Below are positions 1-8,466 of a DNA stretch of 37,750 nt, one piece after another (position 1 is the first letter of the stretch; each line of letters starts with the position of its first letter). The stretch comes from Acidobacteriota bacterium (GTDB taxonomy: Bacteria; Acidobacteriota; Blastocatellia; Pyrinomonadales; Pyrinomonadaceae). Location of the stretch: the NCBI GenBank assembly GCA_029781855.1, contig JAKOVX010000056.1:1-37750 (forward strand). Direction: 5' to 3'. Position numbers and translations under genes: made by a program. Under the pieces are notes generated by a model. It saw only the letters and a list, made by a program, of their open reading frames with translations, searched no databases and was not told where the DNA came from.

Positions 1-1589
<1,589 letters not shown>

Positions 1590-1595
1590 TGCTAA

Positions 1596-2033
1596 TTACT
1601 TCGCGACTACTGGGATCGAGAATGCACCCTTTCCGGCCGGGCCTTCGTAGGTGATCATCGCTTTCCATTCGCCGCCCATTTCGATGTCGGCCTTACCCTT
1701 ATAAACGCCCGGCGTTCCGGTCGTCGTAAAGGTCGCACCGCTGTTCATTTCGGACATGCTCCCCATTGCCGCCATGCGGTAATTGAGCGCGACCGAGCCT
1801 ACGTCGACGGTCTTGCCGGACGCGTCGGTGAACGTCAGTGTGAATTCCTGATTGCCTTTCTTGAGCGTTCCGTCTGCGTTCGACAGCGTCGCCGTCAAAT
1901 TGTTTCCCGCAGGGCCGGACGCAATGGGCTTGCCGGCAGAGGCCGAGCCGCTGCCCGCCGAGCCGCACCCGGCGGCAATTAGAACAAATGCAATAAGTGT
2001 AATGATGCCAATAACTAAACTCGTCTTTTTCAT
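1596..2033 (-). CDS. FixH/YtkA-like periplasmic lipoprotein
   Basis: A 145-residue exported lipoprotein. It has a Lys-Lys N-terminus, a hydrophobic core and a lipobox ending IAAGC (Cys23), then a Gly/Ser-rich linker. The remainder (about residues 40-145) is a single beta-rich domain resembling the YtkA/FixH type, with a Met-rich segment (MAAMGSMSEM) followed by GVYKGKADIEMGGEW and ending in an Ig-like strand pattern. YtkA-like proteins are often found beside copper or other metal export genes and may bind metal through the Met residues; that role is inference here. The start ATG has a good Shine-Dalgarno (AGGAG, 9 nt upstream). It precedes the CusA-like gene by only 6 bp and follows a Cys-rich secreted protein, so all three probably serve one metal-handling function. 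Confidence 0.75.
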   Translation of the reverse strand: MKKTSLVIGIITLIAFVLIAAGCGSAGSGSASAGKPIASGPAGNNLTATLSNADGTLKKGNQEFTLTFTDASGKTVDVGSVALNYRMAAMGSMSEMNSGATFTTTGTPGVYKGKADIEMGGEWKAMITYEGPAGKGAFSIPVVAK

Positions 2034-2072
2034 AATGTTGACTCCTGAATATTAATTTTGAATTAGATCTTC

Positions 2073-2096
2073 CGCGCGCATCCTCGAAGGCGCGCG
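2073..2096 (-). other. GC-only hairpin in the leader of the FixH-like gene
   Basis: The 128-bp spacer between the Cys-rich gene and the FixH-like gene holds a perfect 7-bp CGCGCGC/GCGCGCG stem around a 10-nt loop. No T-run follows on the minus strand, so it is not a classical intrinsic terminator. It may be an RNA-stability or processing hairpin that adjusts expression between the two genes. Confidence 0.35.
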
Positions 2097-2161
2097 AATA
2101 CACGTAGAAATAGAAAAAGGGCGCATGTGTACCTGAAAAAAGGCGCACTACTCCCTTGAAA

Positions 2162-2539
2162 CTAGATCAGAAATGCGTGATGTCGGATGTAACTTGGCTG
2201 GAAGGTTCGCGGAAGGATCTCACGCGAATAGGATGTCGGGTTGATCGGAACTGCCTTTTCCCTTGTGAAAAGGTCAGCGATCTGTCCGGCAACCGACTTG
2301 GTGATCGTGAAATTTGCCGGTGTCGGATTAAATGTGGTTCCCGATGAGGTAGGAGCGGTCGTCGAGCAATTTAATGCACAACACAAACGCGCACCGTCGG
2401 CTTGAGGCGATCTTTCTTTACTTTTCGCCCGCTTGCAGCACTCCATCATGTTGTCTTTCGGAGCATGCAGCGGCGTCCCCGCCAGCACGCCGGCGACGAG
2501 CGACAGGATAACGATCAGTAATGTGAGGCGTCTTGCCAT
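2162..2539 (-). CDS. Small secreted Cys-rich protein of unknown function heading the CusA-like cluster
   Basis: A 125-residue protein that I cannot assign to a named family. Residues 1-21 form a clear Sec signal peptide (MARRLTLLIVILSLVAGVLA). The mature part has two Cys pairs and a single Cys (Cys34-35, Cys53-54, Cys58) in MECCKRAKS and RLCCALNCS, then a Thr/Ser/Pro-rich stretch, and ends in RHHAFLI. The closely spaced Cys pairs and terminal His pair would suit metal binding or periplasmic metal capture; this is inference. The frame can be extended one codon to a TTG, but ATG at 2539 is preferred. No Shine-Dalgarno is visible, and a strong promoter -10 ends only 7 nt upstream, so the mRNA is probably leaderless. 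The gene is followed on the same strand by the FixH-like lipoprotein and the CusA-like pump. Confidence 0.65.
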   Translation of the reverse strand: MARRLTLLIVILSLVAGVLAGTPLHAPKDNMMECCKRAKSKERSPQADGARLCCALNCSTTAPTSSGTTFNPTPANFTITKSVAGQIADLFTREKAVPINPTSYSREILPRTFQPSYIRHHAFLI

Positions 2540-2546
2540 CAACTTG

Positions 2547-2576
2547 ACTATATTCTCGCGAGGCCTTTCATGTCAA
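2547..2576 (-). promoter_or_regulatory. Sigma70-type promoter with palindromic spacer for the Cys-rich/FixH/CusA cluster
   Basis: Reading on the minus strand, TTGACA (2571-2576, perfect) is followed after 18 bp by TATAGT (2547-2552, five of six matches). The spacer contains the perfect 8-bp palindrome CTCGCGAG (2555-2562), overlapped by AGGCCT. A dyad between -35 and -10 is the usual place for MerR-type or repressor operators; which regulator acts is unknown. The expected transcription start falls at or within 2 nt of the ATG at 2539, which predicts a leaderless message. Confidence 0.6.
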
Positions 2577-2593
2577 TGGGTTTGTAGTCGGCC

Positions 2594-3697
2594 TCAAACG
2601 TTAAACCGGAAATCGACGACGTCGCCGTCCTGCATGACGTACTCTTTGCCCTCGAGGCGGGCAAGGCCCTTTTCGCTGGCGGCTTTGCGGCTGCCGCAGG
2701 CGACGAGGTCGTCATAGCCGATGATCTCCGCGCGGATGAAGCCGCGTTCGATGTCGGTGTGGATCTCGCCGGCGGCCTGCGGAGCTTTGGTTCCGATGGG
2801 AATGGTCCAGGCACGGACCTCTTTTTCGCCGGCCGTCAGGAACGACATCAGGCCGAGCATGTGGTATGCCGCCTTGATAAGCTTGTCGACCCCGCTGGAG
2901 GTGAGGCCGAGATCCTGGAGATATTCGTCGCGTTCGGATGGGTCGAGGGCGACGAGTTCGGCTTCGAGCTTGGCGCAGATCACCACAACATCGGCCTTTT
3001 CAGCTTCGGCATGCCGCATCACCTCGGCGACGTGCGGATTTGACGACGGGTCGGCAAGCGTTTCTTCATCGACATTCGCCGCGTAGATCGTCGGCTTGGT
3101 CGAGAGAAAGAACCACGTTTTGACGATCGCCCGCTCGTCATCCGTCAGATCGGCGGCTCGAGCGGGTCGGCCCTCCTCGAGTAGCGGCTGGATCTTGTCG
3201 AGTATCTCCAGGTCGCGTTTTGCGTCCTTGTCTCCCGACGCCTTGATCGCCCGCTGGCACTTTTCGCGGCGTTTCTCGGCAGACGCAAGATCGGCGAGGG
3301 CAAGCTCGATCTGGATCGTCTCGATATCGCGGGTTGGGTTGACCGAGCCCTCGACGTGGACGATGTTGTCGTCGTCAAAACATCGTACGACCTGGATGAC
3401 GGCGTCGCATTCGCGGATGTTGGCGAGGAACTGGTTGCCCAAACCTTCGCCCTTTGACGCACCGCGAACGAGGCCGGCAATGTCCAAAAATTCGACCGTT
3501 GCGGGCACCACCTTTTGAGCTTTGTTGAGTTTCTCAAGCACGGCGAGCCGCTCGTCGGGCACGGCGACCACGCCGATATTCGGCTCGATCGTCGCGAATG
3601 GATAGTTGGCCGCAAGCGCCGCTTCCTGTGCGGTCAGGGCATTAAATAGTGTCGATTTTCCAACGTTGGGCAGGCCAACTATTCCGGCTTGTAACAT
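2594..3697 (-). CDS. ychF: Redox-regulated ribosome-binding ATPase YchF
   Basis: Cytoplasmic Obg-family P-loop NTPase that prefers ATP and binds ribosomes; universal in bacteria. The 367-residue product has the P-loop GLPNVGKST at residues 8-16, the switch region LDIAGLVRGASKGEGLGNQFL, and NVDE in the G4 position (the YchF NxxE in place of NKxD). A helical insertion follows the G domain, and a C-terminal TGS domain runs from about residue 275 (ending QDGDVVDFRFNV). Length matches the family (about 364). The frame extends nine codons upstream, but ATG at 3697 gives the canonical MLQAGIVGLPNVGKS start and has AGGGA about 10 nt before it. It lies downstream of the MBL-fold gene, with its own promoter candidate in the gap. 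Confidence 0.96.
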   Translation of the reverse strand: MLQAGIVGLPNVGKSTLFNALTAQEAALAANYPFATIEPNIGVVAVPDERLAVLEKLNKAQKVVPATVEFLDIAGLVRGASKGEGLGNQFLANIRECDAVIQVVRCFDDDNIVHVEGSVNPTRDIETIQIELALADLASAEKRREKCQRAIKASGDKDAKRDLEILDKIQPLLEEGRPARAADLTDDERAIVKTWFFLSTKPTIYAANVDEETLADPSSNPHVAEVMRHAEAEKADVVVICAKLEAELVALDPSERDEYLQDLGLTSSGVDKLIKAAYHMLGLMSFLTAGEKEVRAWTIPIGTKAPQAAGEIHTDIERGFIRAEIIGYDDLVACGSRKAASEKGLARLEGKEYVMQDGDVVDFRFNV

Positions 3698-3732
3698 AAG
3701 AGCGTGTTCCCTGTGCGGGTTCAAAAACTCTG

Positions 3733-3761
3733 ATTCTACAATCTCCGACGAATATTGCGAA
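3733..3761 (-). promoter_or_regulatory. Probable promoter of ychF
   Basis: On the minus strand TTCGCA (3756-3761, four of six to consensus) and TAGAAT (3733-3738, five of six) are separated by 17 bp, in the gap between the MBL-fold gene and ychF. The expected start would give a leader of about 30 nt. Confidence 0.4.
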
Positions 3762-3771
3762 ATTCAGTCGG

Positions 3772-4719
3772 CTATTTCGCAGTTGCTGACAATGTTTGGA
3801 TCATTCGAAACGCCCGGGCATCGTGCGCCGGGAGCATTTGAATTCGCGGAAATTTCTTGCTTATCGCGTTGACGCGAGCGATGTTTTCGCGAACTTTCGC
3901 GTCACCCTCGCCAAGCAGGCGGCGGACCGGCCACGGGCGTTCGGACGGGAGCTCGACGCCCTCGGTTTGCCAGACGAGGTCGCCGAGTAGGGCGTAGCGC
4001 ATTCCCATCGGCAATGTGACAAAAACGATGACCGAACCCGGCGTATGGCCGGGCGAAGGCACGATCACAACCGAGCCGTCACCGTAAACATCGTGGCTCC
4101 GGGGAAACCCTAAGTATGGCCCGCCCTCGAAATCGTATTGCTTGTAATTGATATCTTTGAAGCTATTTAGCAGCTCGGTGTTGCGGGTCTTTTCGCCGAT
4201 GAAGTTCATCTCCGCAGCGTCGACCATAACCGGAACGCCTTCAAAACCGTCGAGCCCGCTGACGTGGTCCCAATGTGCGTGCGTCAGGATGATGCCGGCG
4301 AGTTTGTGCGGGTCGATCCCCGCGGCAGACAACTGTGCGGCAGCTGGGATGCCTTTACTGTAGGTCGTCAGCTTTTGCATTATCCAAGGCAAACGCTTGA
4401 CGTGCTCATCCACGTCCTTGCCAAATCCGGTGTCGATCAGCAGGTCGCCTTTGGGATGATGGATCAGCAGCGCCGTCATTGAGAACTGGCGTATGTCGTT
4501 CCACGTGCCGCCGCGAAACGCGAACGCCGCACGGCTCTCCATCGAACCGGTCGGCAGAGCTCTGATCGACATTCCGGCCGGCGGCGAGGCGGCGGGAAGT
4601 TCGCCGACGTCAACCGCAGGCACATCAAGCTTCGCGGGCGTAAACATCAACAAAAACAATGTGATCGTGATGACCACGACCACAAGCAAGCCCGCAAAAA
4701 CCCGAAATGCAATTTTCAT
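3772..4719 (-). CDS. Membrane-anchored metallo-beta-lactamase-fold hydrolase
   Basis: A 315-residue MBL-fold metallohydrolase with an N-terminal transmembrane anchor (residues 5-26), so the catalytic domain probably sits in the periplasm. The zinc-ligand motif THAHWDH has His147, His149, Asp151 and His152. Other expected ligands are His225 (in GHTPGS), Asp247 (in LLGDLVW) and His299 (in LPAHD). The early LLIDTGFG is the usual beta-strand/turn of the fold. Lactonases of the AttM/AiiA type and many uncharacterised hydrolases share this layout, and the substrate cannot be predicted. It begins 15 bp after the stop of the SYLF-like gene and so is probably the last gene of a four-gene run that starts at 8285. 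Confidence 0.85.
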   Translation of the reverse strand: MKIAFRVFAGLLVVVVITITLFLLMFTPAKLDVPAVDVGELPAASPPAGMSIRALPTGSMESRAAFAFRGGTWNDIRQFSMTALLIHHPKGDLLIDTGFGKDVDEHVKRLPWIMQKLTTYSKGIPAAAQLSAAGIDPHKLAGIILTHAHWDHVSGLDGFEGVPVMVDAAEMNFIGEKTRNTELLNSFKDINYKQYDFEGGPYLGFPRSHDVYGDGSVVIVPSPGHTPGSVIVFVTLPMGMRYALLGDLVWQTEGVELPSERPWPVRRLLGEGDAKVRENIARVNAISKKFPRIQMLPAHDARAFRMIQTLSATAK

Positions 4720-4734
4720 ATTTTATTAAAACTG

Positions 4735-5460
4735 TCACTGAGGCTTCGCGATCTCAGACCAGTCTCTCTTCAAAACGTCACCAAAAGCTGTCACGTTGAC
4801 GGCTGTTTGTTTTGGCTTCGCACCCGCGAATATTTCACAGGTCTTTATACCATAGATCCGCTTGTTGAGCTTATCCTGATCGTTCAACGTAAATTCCGTC
4901 CAGTCTTTTCGTTTCGGCGGCACCGACATTAGCTTTCCTTTAACAAAGGCATAGGCAATTATCGACGGATCCTTCAATTCAGCTGCCTGCGTTTCGGAAA
5001 GCGGCCCCGCCTGGGTATTCCGCTTTGGATCGAGGCCGATATTCTCTTTACCGCAAACCGGTAAAATGCCGCTGTCCATAAACAGTAGTAAAACGGCATA
5101 GCGGCCGCCGGCGACCCAACCTCTGCGATACCGGTAACTGCCTATCGAGTAGAATGCGGGCAGGGTCCAGTCGTCAACATTCCGGATACTAAGGAGCCCG
5201 TCGCCGTGGGTCGACTCGAGAAACAGGCCCACCTCCTCCTGAACAACCGGAAAAACCGCAACTGCCCGGGCTTTGCCCAGCAAAAGCCTGAAAGGTGCTG
5301 CGTCAGGGTCAGCGGCAAGCGTCTCGAGAAACGCGGCCGCGTCCTGAACACGTTTAGATTCTGATTTGAACTTATCCTGTGCGGACGTTGAAACGACGAA
5401 GAAGAACGAAAGGATCAGTCCGGCGCCGATGAGGACTGCGACAGCTGCAAAGGCTCTCAT
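4735..5460 (-). CDS. Secreted SYLF/Ysc84-like domain protein (divergent)
   Basis: A 241-residue exported protein. It has a hydrophobic signal peptide ending near STSAQ, followed by a sequence like the SYLF (Ysc84) lipid-binding domain: RVQDAAAFLETL..., then LLGKARAVAVFPVV, GLFLESTHGDGLLSIR and WTLPAFYSIGSY. These correspond to the family's 'aVaVfP', 'G-G-G-hhhhR' and 'W-x-P' steps. The match is by pattern and weaker than for a typical member. The protein also has RYAVLLLFMDSG where the family has a run leading to mutual beta-strands. The frame extends to a GTG nine bases upstream, but ATG at 5460 has GAGGTG 6 nt before it and is preferred. It follows the small 112-residue gene by 77 bp. Confidence 0.6.
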   Translation of the reverse strand: MRAFAAVAVLIGAGLILSFFFVVSTSAQDKFKSESKRVQDAAAFLETLAADPDAAPFRLLLGKARAVAVFPVVQEEVGLFLESTHGDGLLSIRNVDDWTLPAFYSIGSYRYRRGWVAGGRYAVLLLFMDSGILPVCGKENIGLDPKRNTQAGPLSETQAAELKDPSIIAYAFVKGKLMSVPPKRKDWTEFTLNDQDKLNKRIYGIKTCEIFAGAKPKQTAVNVTAFGDVLKRDWSEIAKPQ

Positions 5461-5537
5461 TGTACTCACCTCAGCTTAATACTAGTCCTGCTTTCGGGCC
5501 GATTCAAATGACAAAGGTCATGCAGCCCTATGGACCG

Positions 5538-5876
5538 TTATTTCCTCGCGTAGAACATCCCGATATTCTTGAGACGTCCCGCATTCGAACCGTCCAACCA
5601 AGCAAATTTCTTTTTGGCTTCGGGAATGATGTCCGACTCGGTGATGATACCGTCGAGTTCCTGTTCGGCAAGTTTGTAAATGTAATATTCGGCTTCGCGG
5701 GCACGTTTCGTCAGTTCGGCGATGTCCGCCGGCGAAAGGCCCGGATGTGCGCGCAGGATGCGTTCGTCGATCGGCTTGCCGAAATTCTCGCCCCACTCGG
5801 TGACCAGTTCGAGAGCATCGTTCAGCAACTCGTCGGAATACGTTCGACCCACGGCATCATTAGGCTCTGAATTCAT
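5538..5876 (-). CDS. Small soluble protein of unknown function
   Basis: A 112-residue, acidic, mostly helical protein with no signal peptide, transmembrane segment or motif I recognise. A helix such as ELLNDALELVTEWGENF, a short LSPADIAELTKRAREAEYYIYKLAEQ helix pair, and a Lys-rich end can be seen. The helix pair loosely resembles adaptor or DNA-binding helices but is not enough for a call. It starts 24 bp after the stop of the large FG-GAP gene and precedes the SYLF-like gene, so it is probably co-transcribed. Coding is supported by frame length, by the tight spacing on the same strand and by ordinary protein composition, unlike the Arg-rich antisense frames here. Confidence 0.6.
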   Translation of the reverse strand: MNSEPNDAVGRTYSDELLNDALELVTEWGENFGKPIDERILRAHPGLSPADIAELTKRAREAEYYIYKLAEQELDGIITESDIIPEAKKKFAWLDGSNAGRLKNIGMFYARK

Positions 5877-5900
5877 ATTTTTCGTGCTGAATGCCGCACA

Positions 5901-8285
5901 TCACTGCGGCAGATATCCGCTTTCGATCGGCCGGTCGCCGTTCAGCCCGAACGCGATCGCCCAAAAGCCGCCGGCAGAACGCTGCGTGTACCAGACGCCG
6001 GTTGACGGTCGAAATACCGCCACATCCGCCTTGCCGTCCCCGTCGAAGTCGCCCGTCGCCGGAATATCGCCTGCCAGGCCGAACTGCATCGCCGCAAAAC
6101 CGTTCGTGGACTGCAGCAGATACCAGACGCCGTCGCGATAGACTGCCTCGTCGGTTTTGCCGTCGCCGTCGTAATCGCCCTGTGCCGGCAAGTCCGCGGC
6201 AAGCCCGAAATTCACCGCGTAGTAGCTCAGGTCCGACATCCGCAAAATGTACCATGTGCCGTTCGACGGCCGATAGACCGCGATATCCGTGAGCCCGTCG
6301 CCGTCGTAATCGCCCGGAACCGGTTTATCACCTGCCTGCCCGAACTGAATAAAGGTGTACGTCCCCTGGCTGTCGCTGTTGGCAATGTACCAGACGCCGT
6401 CCGAGGGCCTGAACACGGCCATGTCCGTCTTGCCGTCACCGTTGTAGTCGGCCGGGACCGGGATGTCACCCGTCACGCCGAATTGCCGCGCGCTGTACTG
6501 TCCTGCCTTTGTCAGCATGTGCCAGACGCCGCTCGCGGGCCGGAACACACAGTAGTCCGTCCTGCCGTCGCCATCGTAATCGCCCGGAGCGATCACGTCC
6601 GCAGCGATGCCGAACGCAACTCCCTTGAACGTCCCGTCAACACTCGACAGCACATACCAGACGCCGTCAGACGGCCGGAATACGCTCACATCCGACCTGC
6701 CGTCACCGTCAAAGTCGGCATTCCTGTTCTTCAATATCGCGACACCGGCGACCGGGCCATCCGAATTGTCGCCGTCGATGTTGAACGTGACGCCGCCCCA
6801 CGTCTCGTCGTGCGGTGCCTGCCACTGTTTGATCCGCTGGTGGTTGGCCCACTCGGTCGTCGGAAAGGACGGAAACGAGACATACGTCCACACCGAGGTG
6901 ACATTGTCCCAGCGTGCCATCCAGATGGCATCCATTTTGCTCGCCGGCGGCAGCCCGACCCAATCTTCCTGTGCGTTCTTCGGCGAGCCGTAAACTCCGG
7001 ACTTGTAGCCAAGTTCTTTGATGCGGTCGGTCCATCCCTTGAGGAACGCGACCGTCGCCGCCCGGCATCCGAGCGTGTCGGGTGTCGGCGGATCGTAGCG
7101 TTCCATATCGTAGTAGAGGATCGAACCGGCCGTCAGCCCGAGGTTTCCGGCCGCCGTGACCGCAATGTCTGCCTCGCCTCGTCCCTGTGTCTCGGCCGTT
7201 GCGACGTCGTAGCTGAGTTTCGCCGTCGTCGTGGAAGCGGTGCACGGCGACTGGTAACCGACGACGGTCGGTATCAGGCCCCAGCCCATCGCCGTCACCT
7301 GATCGACCCACGCGGCGGAGAGGTTCGGCTGTGCCGAGCAGGCCCGGTTGCGCCCGCTCATATAGATATTCATGTCGTACATCGGCGAGAAATTCCACCA
7401 CGTCTGCATCTGTGCCGCCGTCGGTGCGTTGCACATATCAAAGCCGCGGTTGAGGCTCGTCCGAGTGTTCCCGCCCGGCGAAAGAGCGAACATCGGTGTC
7501 GCCGTTTGACGCACGTTTTCGCGATCCGCGGCCGCGAGTTCGAGGACGGCCGGTGGCGTGATGTCCGTGCCGTCCGAGAGCCTGATCCGCGTCTCCTGAG
7601 AGCAGCCCGATTTGACGCCGTAGCACGTCCCCTCCTGCGTCAGCAGCCAGACATTGAGCGCGAACCTTGCCGCAGCGGTGACGCTTTCCGTATCGGCGAT
7701 GCCAGCTTGCGCCTTGAACCTGTCGAGATTGCCTTCGCGGCCGCTCTTGCCATCGCTGCTTTTGAGCTCCGACGTGCTCTGTTCGAATCGCCAACTTGCT
7801 CCGTCGTCATCCGAGACGTAGGAGGCACGCCGGTCGAAATTCGAGCTCGAAACTAGTCTCAGACTCAGCCGAAGAGCCTCGCCAACGCGGTCGATGCGGA
7901 TCTCATCGAGACCTGACTCCTCGAGGTCCTCCGGCCGGAGGTCGATATCGTTTCGCGTCCAGGTAATGCCGCCGTCGAGCGTACGTGCAAGCGTGACCGT
8001 GTTTCCCGAACGACTGACAACGACCGCCATTCCCCTGTATTTATCCACAAATTGCACGACTGTGAGCCGCTCCCCGTCCGACACGCCGACATTCAACTCG
8101 CGCCATGTCGAGCCATTGTCGTCCGTCCGAAAGAGCGTGCGCGTCGTATAGGCGACGCCGTTCCGAGGCCCGAAAAGTTGCATCCCGCTAATCTCGGCAT
8201 CCGACCCGTCCTGTGCCGCAACCGATGTCGCCGCGAATAGAAGAAATACCGTTATGGCCAAAACCGCGGATCTCACGTCGTACAT
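5901..8285 (-). CDS. Secreted multidomain protein: Asp-box (BNR) repeats, DUF1906 glycosidase-like domain, FG-GAP repeats
   Basis: A 794-residue exported protein with a signal peptide to about residue 24. Residues 30-180 hold three Asp-box motifs (TDDNGSTW, TLDGGITW, SDDDGASW) typical of BNR/sialidase-type propeller strands. Residues about 280-520 resemble the glycoside-hydrolase-like DUF1906 (Rv2525c-type) barrel: it starts RGFDMCNAPT and includes IYMSGRNRAC, ILYYDMERYD (the acidic residues of the active-site strand), KELGYKSGVYGS and IWMARWD. The last 260 residues are six FG-GAP/VCBS units, each with a DxDGDG calcium loop followed by VFRPSxGVWY. The substrate is unknown; a cell-wall or surface polysaccharide is a reasonable inference. 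It is the first gene of a leftward run and is divergent from the phosphoesterase gene. Confidence 0.85.
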   Translation of the reverse strand: MYDVRSAVLAITVFLLFAATSVAAQDGSDAEISGMQLFGPRNGVAYTTRTLFRTDDNGSTWRELNVGVSDGERLTVVQFVDKYRGMAVVVSRSGNTVTLARTLDGGITWTRNDIDLRPEDLEESGLDEIRIDRVGEALRLSLRLVSSSNFDRRASYVSDDDGASWRFEQSTSELKSSDGKSGREGNLDRFKAQAGIADTESVTAAARFALNVWLLTQEGTCYGVKSGCSQETRIRLSDGTDITPPAVLELAAADRENVRQTATPMFALSPGGNTRTSLNRGFDMCNAPTAAQMQTWWNFSPMYDMNIYMSGRNRACSAQPNLSAAWVDQVTAMGWGLIPTVVGYQSPCTASTTTAKLSYDVATAETQGRGEADIAVTAAGNLGLTAGSILYYDMERYDPPTPDTLGCRAATVAFLKGWTDRIKELGYKSGVYGSPKNAQEDWVGLPPASKMDAIWMARWDNVTSVWTYVSFPSFPTTEWANHQRIKQWQAPHDETWGGVTFNIDGDNSDGPVAGVAILKNRNADFDGDGRSDVSVFRPSDGVWYVLSSVDGTFKGVAFGIAADVIAPGDYDGDGRTDYCVFRPASGVWHMLTKAGQYSARQFGVTGDIPVPADYNGDGKTDMAVFRPSDGVWYIANSDSQGTYTFIQFGQAGDKPVPGDYDGDGLTDIAVYRPSNGTWYILRMSDLSYYAVNFGLAADLPAQGDYDGDGKTDEAVYRDGVWYLLQSTNGFAAMQFGLAGDIPATGDFDGDGKADVAVFRPSTGVWYTQRSAGGFWAIAFGLNGDRPIESGYLPQ
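5905..6720 (-). repeat. Six tandem FG-GAP coding repeats of about 135-145 bp
   Basis: Six in-frame units within the large secreted protein, each encoding DxDGDGxxD, an Ala/Val-VFRPSxGVWY strand pair and a short divergent spacer ending in FGxxGD. The DNA copies share the complement of the GACGGCGACGG core. They have diverged enough that this is a protein repeat rather than a recent DNA amplification. Confidence 0.8.
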
Positions 8286-8466
8286 AAATATCCATCCCGA
8301 AAACTTATCGTTATTTCAAAAAGTATAAACCCACTCGATATCGCCGCAAAATGCCTGGGCAACGCCAATGTCCGGGTAGTGGTTTCGCACCATCTGGTGG
8401 TATTTTTTTAAGTTGTAACCAAGGATCCGACGGTGTCTTTACGCGGTATCGCCGCCCACTAAATTC
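8286..8466. promoter_or_regulatory. Divergent intergenic region between the FG-GAP and phosphoesterase genes
   Basis: A 181-bp AT-richer gap that must hold promoters in both directions. I see one short dyad, CACCA-TC-TGGTG (8388-8399), and a poly-T run just after it, but no convincing -35/-10 pair. Neither flanking gene has a good Shine-Dalgarno. Confidence 0.35.

Noticed and set aside
5905..6720. Regularly spaced similar DNA units that could be mistaken for a CRISPR-like or minisatellite array
   Set aside because: The units are in frame, encode FG-GAP motifs and have diverged in third positions; spacers are also coding.
6483..7856. 457-codon open frame on the plus strand
   Set aside because: It is entirely antisense to the FG-GAP/DUF1906 gene. 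The product is dominated by Arg, Ala, Val and His as expected of a shadow frame in high-GC coding DNA, and has no domain.
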